Part shown: positions 58,105-64,000 of the stretch, piece after piece
How positions within the stretch are numbered: position 1 is the first letter of the stretch
Layout of the letters: the number at the start of each line of letters is the position of its first letter
Source: Amorphoplanes digitatis
Lineage (GTDB): Bacteria > Actinomycetota > Actinomycetes > Mycobacteriales > Micromonosporaceae
Length of the DNA: 64,000 bases
Direction: 5' to 3'
Assembly: GCF_014205335.1 (NCBI RefSeq)
Contig: NZ_JACHNH010000001.1
Span: 2,536,501 to 2,600,500, forward strand
Translations under genes and position numbers: made by a program
The notes under the pieces: model-generated
The model's input: the letters and a program-made list of their open reading frames with translations, nothing else
What the model was told of the DNA's origin: nothing
Databases searched by the model: none

Positions 58105-60917
58105 CCTTCGCCGGTTTCGACTTCGGGCCTGACAGGATCGCCATAGGGCTGTTCACCGGCCTGACCTACGGGCTGCTCGCGATCGGGCTGGTGCTCGTCT
58201 ACCGGTCCAGCCGCTTCGTCAACTTCGCGCACGGCGCCATCGGCGTCTTCGGCGCGGCGGTCCTCGCCCGCCTCGCCGGCGCCCTCGGCTACTGGGCGGC
58301 GCTGCCCATCGCGATCGCGGCCGCCGCCGGCCTCGGCGCGCTCACCGAGGCGACGGTCGTGCGCCGCCTCCACCGCCGGCCCCGGGTCATCGGCATGATC
58401 GCCACGCTCGGCCTGGCCCAGTTCATCCTCGTGCTGGCCCTGGTCGTCGACCGCTCCAGCTTCAGCGGCGCCACGTTCCCGAAGCCGCCCGGCCTCCCGT
58501 CGTTCCACATCGGAACCACCGTCATCGGCCCGTCGCTGACCGCGATGCTGCTGCTCACCCCGGCGCTGCTCGCCGCGCTCGCCTGGTTCCTGCGCCGCAC
58601 CCGCTTCGGCATCGGCATCCGCGCCGCCGCCGACCACCCCGACGCGGCGACGGTCAACGGGGTCGCCGCGCACCGCATGGCCGGCCTCGCCTGGGGCATC
58701 GCCGGCGCGGTCGCCGCGTTCTCCGCCATCCTGCTCACCCCGACCCAGGGCGTGCAGTCCATCGACTCGCTCGGCCCGGAGCTGCTGCTGCGCGGCCTGG
58801 CCGGCGCGGTCATCGCCCGGATGGCGTCGCTGCCGATCGCGTTCGCCGCCTCGCTCGGCGTCGGTGTCCTCGAACAGATCCTGCTCTCCGGCCAGACCGC
58901 CGGCTTCGTCGACGTGGTGCTCGGCGCGGCCATCCTCATCGCGCTGCTGCGCCAGAGACCGTCCGGGCGCCGCGACGCCGACCCGCCGCCTTGGCGGCGA
59001 CCCGCCGGCGGCCCGGACCCCTGGGCCCGCGCCGGCCTCGGCCTGCTGCTCGCGGTCGGCGTTCTTCTCGCGTACGTGGTGAGCAACGCGACCGCATCGG
59101 TACTCACCGAGGTGTTCGGCTACGCCCTGGTCGGCCTCTCGGTGATCCTGGTGACCGGCGTGGCCGGGGAGCTGTCGCTGGGCCAGTTCGCGTTCGCCGG
59201 CATCGCCGCCGCGGTCTCGGTGCGGGTCGCCTCGGCCACCGGCAACATGTTCCTGGGAGTGCTGGCCGGCTGCGCGGCCGGCGCGCTCTCGGCGGCCGTC
59301 GTCGGCCTGCCCGCGCTGCGCCTGCGCGGCGTGGCGCTGGGCGTGACCACCCTCGCGTTCGCGCTCGCGACCAGCGGCTGGCTGCTGCGCCGGCCGTGGC
59401 TGCTCGGCGACGGCCTGGCCACGCCGTACCCCGTCTGGGACGGCTACGTGGTCAGCGTCGCCACCGACTACTACCTGTTCGCGCTGATGCTGCTGGTCAT
59501 CGGCTGGTGGGTGACCTCGCGCCTGCGGGCCGGCGGCTTCGGCCGCCTCCTGCTGGCCCTGCGGGACAACGAGGAGGCAGGCAGGGCGCTGACGGTCGCG
59601 GCGCCCCTGCGCAAACTTCAGGCGTACGCCGTCTGCGGCGCGCTCGCCGGCCTCGGCGGCGTGGTCATCGGCTTCGGCCAGTCCCAGCTGAGCGTCAACA
59701 ACTTCCCGGCCTCGGCCAGCATCGACGCGGTGGCGCTCGCCGTGGTCGGCGGCATGGCCCGCAACAGCGGCGCCCTGCTGGGCTCGGCCGTGATCGTCGG
59801 CCTTCCCGCGCTGGTGCCGCTCGGCATCCCCGGCCAGGCGGCGCTGACCCTGGGCTGGCTCCTGGTGGTCCTGCTGCTCCCCGACGGCCTAGGCGGCCTA
59901 CTGGCAGACCAGCGCCGGCGACTGCCGGACCTCCGGCGCGGTCGGGAAGGCGGTGGCCCCGGCACACCCCCCAGTCACCCAGGGCCACCTCCCACCGCCA
60001 CCGCACCCGACCCGGTCCCACCTTCGACCGCCACCGCACCCGACCCGGTTGCGTTCCCGTCCGCTACCGCGACCGCTTGGGGGAGCGGGCGGCTGCCTGC
60101 GGCGCCGCTTGTTCATGACGGCACGGGTGTTCCGCTGTTGCAGGTTGTCGGGCTGCGGCGGGCGTTCGGCGGTGTACGTGCCGTCGACGAGGCCGGCTTC
60201 GCCGTGGCCGAGGGTGAGATCGTCGGGATCATCGGGCCGAACGGTGCCGGGAAGACGACGCTGTTCGAGATCCTCGCCGGGTTCACCGCCGCACAGGGCG
60301 GGGCCGTCCACTACCGCGGGCGGCCGGTCACCCGGTGGGCGCCCGAGCGGCGCGCCCGGCACGGGCTGGTCCGGTCCTTCCAGGACGCCCGGCTGTTCCC
60401 GGCCATGACCGTGCGGGAGGCGGTGATGGTGGCGGCCGAGAAGCGGGCACCGTCGCGGCTCGTGGTCGACGTGCTCGGCGCCACCGGACCCGAGGAGGCC
60501 AAGGCGGCCCGAACCGACGAGGCGCTGCGGGTCATGGGGCTGGACGCCCACGCGCAGCGCAGCGTCGGCGAGTTGTCCACCGGCACCCGGCGCATCGTCG
60601 AACTCTGCTGCCTGCTGGTGCTCGAACCGCGCCTGATGCTGCTCGACGAACCCTCGTCGGGGCTCACCCAGGCAGACGGCGCGGCCCTCGGCGATCTGCT
60701 GCTGCGGATCCGCGCCGAACTCGGCACGACCGTCCTGGTGATCGAGCACGATCTGCCGCTGCTGTCCCGGGTGGCCGACCGGCTCATCGCGATGGACGCC
60801 GGCCGGGTGATCGCGCAGGGAACCCCCGACGAGGTGCGCGCCCACCCCGCGGTCGTCCTGTCCTACCTCGGCACCGATGAGGCTGCCGTGGCCCGGTCCG
60901 GCGCGCCGGCCGGCTAG
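58101..60917 (+). CDS. fused LivH-LivM-LivG ABC transporter protein
   Basis: 938 residues, three transporter subunits in one chain. LivH-like permease about 1-290 (YGLLAIGLVLVYRSSRFVNF, GIRAAADHPDAATVNG), LivM-like permease about 300-605 (GVAGELSLGQFAFAGIAAAV, LLALRDNEEAGRAL), a Pro/Thr-rich linker about 612-672, then a LivG-like ATPase from about 675 (Walker A GPNGAGKTTL near 713, signature LSTGTRRIVEL, Walker B LMLLDEPSSGL). LivH-LivM fusions are known; a chain also carrying LivG is unusual. The signature motif departs from LSGGQ. The linker has two near copies of TATAPDPV. It overlaps livF by ATGA. Confidence 0.9.
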   Translation: MTFAGFDFGPDRIAIGLFTGLTYGLLAIGLVLVYRSSRFVNFAHGAIGVFGAAVLARLAGALGYWAALPIAIAAAAGLGALTEATVVRRLHRRPRVIGMIATLGLAQFILVLALVVDRSSFSGATFPKPPGLPSFHIGTTVIGPSLTAMLLLTPALLAALAWFLRRTRFGIGIRAAADHPDAATVNGVAAHRMAGLAWGIAGAVAAFSAILLTPTQGVQSIDSLGPELLLRGLAGAVIARMASLPIAFAASLGVGVLEQILLSGQTAGFVDVVLGAAILIALLRQRPSGRRDADPPPWRRPAGGPDPWARAGLGLLLAVGVLLAYVVSNATASVLTEVFGYALVGLSVILVTGVAGELSLGQFAFAGIAAAVSVRVASATGNMFLGVLAGCAAGALSAAVVGLPALRLRGVALGVTTLAFALATSGWLLRRPWLLGDGLATPYPVWDGYVVSVATDYYLFALMLLVIGWWVTSRLRAGGFGRLLLALRDNEEAGRALTVAAPLRKLQAYAVCGALAGLGGVVIGFGQSQLSVNNFPASASIDAVALAVVGGMARNSGALLGSAVIVGLPALVPLGIPGQAALTLGWLLVVLLLPDGLGGLLADQRRRLPDLRRGREGGGPGTPPSHPGPPPTATAPDPVPPSTATAPDPVAFPSATATAWGSGRLPAAPLVHDGTGVPLLQVVGLRRAFGGVRAVDEAGFAVAEGEIVGIIGPNGAGKTTLFEILAGFTAAQGGAVHYRGRPVTRWAPERRARHGLVRSFQDARLFPAMTVREAVMVAAEKRAPSRLVVDVLGATGPEEAKAARTDEALRVMGLDAHAQRSVGELSTGTRRIVELCCLLVLEPRLMLLDEPSSGLTQADGAALGDLLLRIRAELGTTVLVIEHDLPLLSRVADRLIAMDAGRVIAQGTPDEVRAHPAVVLSYLGTDEAAVARSGAPAG

Positions 60918-60936
60918 AAGAGCGATGGAGGAACCG

Positions 60937-61599
60937 ATGGCCCTTACCCACATCACCCGCCGGCTGGCCGCGTCGGCCGCGGCCGGCCTCGTGCTGGCCA
61001 CCATGATCGTCCTGGTCGACGGCGCGCCCGCGGCGGCCGCACCGACCCTGCACGTCTCGAAGACCACCGGCCTCGCCGACGGCGAGCAGATCACCGTGTA
61101 CGGCACCGGGTTCACCAAGAATTTGCAGCAGATCGCGCTCGGCCAGTGCATCAAGAACCCGAAGGGCCCGACCGACTGCAACCTCTCCGGCGGCTCCCAG
61201 TTCACCAACGCCGACGCCAACGGCAAGACCCCGACGCTGACGCTGAAGATGGCAAAGGAGTTCAGCGGCCACAAGTGCGCAGGCGGGGGCTGCGTGATCG
61301 CCGCTCAGATCCTGCCGTCGACCGCCTCCGAGGACGTCGTCAACGCGAACAAGGCGTCGGTCCCGATCACCTTCGGCACCGGCTCCACCAAGACACCGAC
61401 CCCCACCGCGACCACCTCACCCGCCGCCGGCGCGACGACCGGCAGCACCTCGGCAGCCGGCGACGACAACCTGCCGACCACCGGACCGGGCCTGCAATGG
61501 GCGACCATCCTGCTGATCGGCGCCGCGTTCCTGCTGCCCGGCATCGGCCTGATCGCCGTCCTGCCCGCACGGCGGCGCCGGATCGCCCAGCTCCGCTGA
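60937..61599 (+). CDS. neocarzinostatin-fold secreted protein with LPTTG sortase anchor
   Basis: 220 residues. Signal peptide (RRLAASAAAGLVLATMIVLV...) to about 37; a neocarzinostatin-like Ig domain (LHVSKTTGLADGEQITVYGT, IALGQCIKN, CAGGGCVIAAQ) with the usual Cys pairs; a Thr/Pro/Ser spacer (TKTPTPTATTSP); the LPTTG sortase motif; a helix (WATILLIGAAFLLPGIGLIA); and an RRRR tail. It would be covalently anchored to peptidoglycan. I chose ATG 60937 because GGAGGA precedes it; an ATG 4 codons earlier is possible. It lies 19 bp after the transporter gene and is probably the last gene of the operon. Confidence 0.88.
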   Translation: MALTHITRRLAASAAAGLVLATMIVLVDGAPAAAAPTLHVSKTTGLADGEQITVYGTGFTKNLQQIALGQCIKNPKGPTDCNLSGGSQFTNADANGKTPTLTLKMAKEFSGHKCAGGGCVIAAQILPSTASEDVVNANKASVPITFGTGSTKTPTPTATTSPAAGATTGSTSAAGDDNLPTTGPGLQWATILLIGAAFLLPGIGLIAVLPARRRRIAQLR

Positions 61600-61615
61600 G
61601 GACGGGGGCGGTTCA

Positions 61616-61657
61616 GGGCTGTGGGACCTTCTTTGCGCGGGGAGGGTTCCACAGCCC
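61616..61657. terminator. terminator hairpin between convergent genes
   Basis: GGGCTGTGGGACC (61616-61628) pairs with GGTTCCACAGCCC (61645-61657) with one G-T wobble, loop 16 nt. It separates the surface-protein operon from the convergent glutamine synthetase. Confidence 0.7.
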
Positions 61658-61669
61658 CGATCCGTCGGG

Positions 61670-62701
61670 TCAGACCTGGCCGGCCTTCTCCAGCGCGGTG
61701 CAGCAGGTGTCGACGATCAGGCGGGTCACGAGGTAGGGGTCGACGTTGGCGTTGGGGCGGCGGTCCTCGATGTAGCCCTTGCGGTCCTTCTCGACCTGCC
61801 ACGGGATGCGCACCGACGCACCGCGGTCCGAGACGCCGTAGCTGTACTCGTTCCACGGGGCGGTCTCGTGCATCCCGGTCAGGCGGTCGTCGATGCCGGC
61901 GCCGTAGTTCTTGACGTGGTCCAGCGGCTTGGAGCCCTCACCGAGCGCCTCGCACGCGGTGATGATCGCGTCGTAGCCCTCGCGCATCGCCTTGGTAGAG
62001 AAGTTGGTGTGCGCGCCGGCGCCGTTCCAGTCGCCCTTGACCGGCTTCGGGTCGAGGGTGGCGGAGACGTTGAAGTCCTCGGCCGTACGGTAGAGCAGCC
62101 AGCGGGCCACCCAGAGCTCGTCGGCGACCTCGAGCGGAGAGACCGGGCCGACCTGGAACTCCCACTGGCCGGGCATGACCTCGGCGTTGATGCCGGAGAT
62201 GCGCAGGCCGGCCTTGAGGCAGTTGTCCAGGTGAGCCTCGACGATGTCGCGCCCGAAGATCTCGTCGGCGCCGACGCCGCAGTAGTAGCCGCCCTGCGGT
62301 GCCGGGAAACCGCCGACGGGGAAGCCGAGCGGCCGCACGCCGTCGAAGAAGGTGTACTCCTGCTCGATGCCGAAGATCGGCTCCTGCGCGGCGAACCGCT
62401 CCGCCATCTCGGCCAGTTCGGCGCGGGTGTTGGACGCGTGCGGCGTCAGGTCGATGTTGAGGACCTCGCACAGCACCAGGATGTCGCCGTCGCCGCCGCG
62501 GATCGGGTCGGGACAGGTGAAGACCGGCTTGAGCACGAGGTCGGAGGAGTGTCCCACGGCCTGGTTCGTGGAGGACCCGTCGAAGCCCCAGAGCGGCAAC
62601 TCGGCGCCCTTCGCGTCGTCCTCGAAGATCTTCGTCTTGGAGCGGAGCTTGGCCGTCGGCTGCGTGCCGTCGATCCAGATGTACTCAGCCTTGAAGCTCA
62701 C
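61670..62701 (-). CDS. glnII: type II glutamine synthetase
   Basis: 343 residues, the eukaryotic-type decameric GSII rather than GlnA. Markers: FKAEYIWIDGTQPTAKLRSK at the start, LWGFDGSSTNQA, FGIEQEYTFF, DWNGAGAHTNFSTKAMR and DNCLKAGLRISGINAE. It makes glutamine from glutamate, ammonia and ATP. I chose GTG 62701, which gives the usual GSII N-terminus and has AAGGA 8 bases upstream; an ATG 3 codons earlier has no such site. Ammonia assimilation next to an amide-catabolising island is suggestive, but GSII genes occur widely in actinomycetes. Confidence 0.93.
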   Translation of the reverse strand: MSFKAEYIWIDGTQPTAKLRSKTKIFEDDAKGAELPLWGFDGSSTNQAVGHSSDLVLKPVFTCPDPIRGGDGDILVLCEVLNIDLTPHASNTRAELAEMAERFAAQEPIFGIEQEYTFFDGVRPLGFPVGGFPAPQGGYYCGVGADEIFGRDIVEAHLDNCLKAGLRISGINAEVMPGQWEFQVGPVSPLEVADELWVARWLLYRTAEDFNVSATLDPKPVKGDWNGAGAHTNFSTKAMREGYDAIITACEALGEGSKPLDHVKNYGAGIDDRLTGMHETAPWNEYSYGVSDRGASVRIPWQVEKDRKGYIEDRRPNANVDPYLVTRLIVDTCCTALEKAGQV

Positions 62702-62960
62702 GATCCACATCCTTCGGGTGGTGCTGACAGCGGCACCGGGGCGCCGTGGGACGACAGGGAGCCTGTCGACCTGCGGTTTCCCGGCCGTTGCCCGTATGTG
62801 AACGCGGTGTTACCTGGGTGTGCCCATGGTCACGCGCCGGAAGCGCCAGCACGGCATGGGCGGCGGCGCGCTCCCCCAAACCGCGCAAACAGACATGGGT
62901 CCGACGTCGCCGACCGCTTCAGCGTGGCCCCGCGCAGGTCGGCGGCCCGGCCACCGCTAC
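62702..62960. other. intergenic region upstream of glnII
   Basis: 259 bp between the glnII start and the stop at 62961. It should contain the glnII promoter on the minus strand. I see GTTACCTGG-type AT-richer sequence but no box I can name with confidence, and no gene. Confidence 0.3.
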
Positions 62961-63258
62961 CTACTGCCAGACCACCGAATCCGGAACCGCCGCCTCGGCG
63001 GCCGAGACCGCCTCCGCCAACGTGTGAAATCCCCGCGAGTCCGGCCAGAAGAGCCTGCCGTCATCGGGCCACCCCGGCCGATGCCGCACGTAGTACAGCT
63101 GGCCCTCCTCGTTCAACTCCGGAAACCTCCCCTGGCTCGAGGTCACCGCCGGCCTCCGCCACGGCATACCAGAAGTCGAAGTCGAGCCTGACCACCCGCA
63201 CCGTCGTGGGCGCGATGCCGTCGTACAGCCACACGCCTGTCGCGACGATCGCCTCCAT
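62961..63258 (-). pseudogene. frameshifted small hypothetical gene
   Basis: Reading from ATG 63258, the first 43 residues (MEAIVATGVWLYDGIAPTTV..., DFDFWYAVAEAGGDLEPG) look like a real small protein, then continue as nonsense. In the next frame a sensible continuation starts (RFPELNEEGQLYYVRHRPG, LFWPDSRGFHTLAEAVSAAE) and ends at TAG 62961. Removing one base from the CCCC run at 63129-63132 joins them into one protein of about 98 residues. Either the gene is broken or the run contains a sequencing error. No function is recognised; there is no frameshift-stimulating structure that I can see. Confidence 0.65.
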
Positions 63259-63905
63259 GCATCGAGCGTAACCAGGCCATCAGAACGCCCTGGGCTCCTC
63301 AAACTCCGAGGCGGCGGAGCTCGCCCGGGCGCGAGGAAACGGGACCGGTGCCGGTCGGTGAGTCCCACCCGACGGCTGGTCTCGCCTGGTGGGTGCCCCT
63401 GAGCTGATCCCACTGGGCTGGTGGTTCTGTTCGTCGGGTGTGTCTGTGCGGGTCCGGCCTGGCGGCGGGTCTCCGGCGGATGCCTCTGGTCGGTTTGCGC
63501 CTGGCCGGCCGCCTTGTTGGGCGAGCACGTATGCGCGGGCTTCCTGCTGCCTGGAGGTTCGCTCTGGTCGCCGGTCCGCCGGTCGAAGCGTGGTGACGCG
63601 TCGTGGTGGGTCGAGATGGTGCGGTTCGGCGCCGGGCGCCGGGCCGGCTCGACCGGAACTGGCGCGGGCGGCCGGGTGTGCCGCGGACTCGCCGGGTGTG
63701 ACTCGTCCGGGCCTGCGGCGGTGTGCTCATCTTGTCGGCCGGCCAGCTGGCGCAGGCGCCGGGCGTGGCGTTGAGTAAGGCCCCATGCGCGGTGTCGCTC
63801 GTGGTCGCGGCGGAACTGGTCGCGCTCGGGGGAATAGTTGCGGGATGCGGTGCGGTCACGCATGGCGGCCAGTTCGCTGCTGGTGAAGAATTGAAGCTGC
63901 CGCAT
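62961..63905 (-). CDS. hypothetical protein, conserved N-terminus with low-complexity tail
   Basis: Open for 314 codons from ATG 63905. The first 55 residues (MRQLQFFTSSELAAMRDRTA..., DQFRRDHERHRAWGLTQRHA) look like a short conserved actinomycete protein of unknown function. The next 180 residues are Pro-, Arg-, Thr- and His-rich low-complexity sequence. The last part coincides with the second half of the frameshifted gene, so the apparent fusion may exist only because no stop intervenes. The true 3' end is therefore uncertain. The mirror-image plus-strand ORFs here are shadows. Confidence 0.45.
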   Translation of the reverse strand: MRQLQFFTSSELAAMRDRTASRNYSPERDQFRRDHERHRAWGLTQRHARRLRQLAGRQDEHTAAGPDESHPASPRHTRPPAPVPVEPARRPAPNRTISTHHDASPRFDRRTGDQSEPPGSRKPAHTCSPNKAAGQAQTDQRHPPETRRQAGPAQTHPTNRTTSPVGSAQGHPPGETSRRVGLTDRHRSRFLAPGRAPPPRSLRSPGRSDGLVTLDAWRRSSRQACGCTTASRPRRCGWSGSTSTSGMPWRRPAVTSSQGRFPELNEEGQLYYVRHRPGWPDDGRLFWPDSRGFHTLAEAVSAAEAAVPDSVVWQ

Positions 63906-64000
63906 GGATTAATTGTCCCGGATCGGCCGACGGTTGTCCTTTCCGGATCCGCTTTCGATCATGCCAACTTGTCGAAGACAAACGCTGGACGAGGAATGGC
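63906..64000. other. right edge, no gene seen
   Basis: 95 bp of AT-richer sequence upstream of ATG 63905 that should carry its promoter. Nothing else is identifiable before the window ends. Confidence 0.3.

Noticed and set aside
60000..60070. CRISPR-like repeats
   Set aside because: The repeats are short, inside a coding linker, and have no spacers.
63389..63778. Plus-strand ORFs near the right edge
   Set aside because: They mirror the minus-strand frame starting at 63905, which has a recognisable conserved N-terminus. The plus-strand translations have no family features.

Overview
The window is very GC-rich, densely packed DNA with frequent ATGA/GTGA/TTGA start-stop overlaps, SARP and LuxR regulators, many GTG starts and several specialised-metabolite loci. 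This points to a filamentous actinomycete. A Micromonosporaceae member such as Actinoplanes is my best guess, not something proven here.

Left third (1-21.8 kb): two sets of amide-forming biosynthetic genes. First, sbnB (partial) and sbnA, which make L-2,3-diaminopropionate, diverge from a 2347-residue bimodular NRPS (C-A-PCP-C-A-PCP-TE) whose thioesterase has Cys where Ser is expected. A MATE exporter and a phosphotransferase-family gene follow, then a divergent pair (a small CxxC protein and an XRE-type regulator). Second, a seven-gene operon on the minus strand (21822 down to 12048) encodes an EctB-like aminotransferase, a carbamoyltransferase, an MFS exporter, a LanB-like dehydratase-family protein, a free-standing adenylation domain, a free-standing carrier protein and a second LanB-like protein. 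There is no lanA or lanC in it. I read it as a candidate pathway in which aminoacyl-tRNA-dependent LanB-like ligases work on a carrier-bound amino acid.

Middle (21.9-38.8 kb): two small LuxR-type regulators and a SARP regulator lead to a class III lanthipeptide locus (lanA with a Ser-x2-Ser-x3-Cys labionin motif, lanKC, MFS exporter; a strong hairpin separates lanA from lanKC). Divergent from lanA runs a tightly coupled six-gene operon: radical SAM enzyme, haem-oxygenase-fold di-iron protein, 66-residue peptide, cyclase-ATPase-TPR sensor, cytoplasmic subtilase and GAF protein. This peptide/rSAM/HO-fold/protease set resembles PQQ- or sactipeptide-type RiPP systems but matches none that I can name. 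A large LuxR-family ATPase regulator ends the block.

Right part (38.9-64 kb): a membrane protein, a MarR regulator with its divergent membrane target, then a catabolic island (41.0-52.1 kb): secreted alpha/beta hydrolase, cysteine hydrolase, two CaiB-type CoA transferases, HMG-CoA lyase family, acyl-CoA synthetase, bicupin, cyclic amidohydrolase, metal-dependent cyclase and MmgE/PrpD. Copies of a 15-bp palindrome GGAAAC-N3-GTTTCC sit upstream of nearly every transcription unit here, suggesting one shared (perhaps IclR-type) regulator encoded elsewhere. It continues into an operon of WxL-like surface proteins and a branched-chain-amino-acid-type ABC transporter in which LivH, LivM and LivG are fused, plus an LPTTG-anchored neocarzinostatin-fold protein. 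The window ends with type II glutamine synthetase, a frameshifted small gene and a low-complexity ORF. I see no rRNA, tRNA, CRISPR array, transposase or phage gene.
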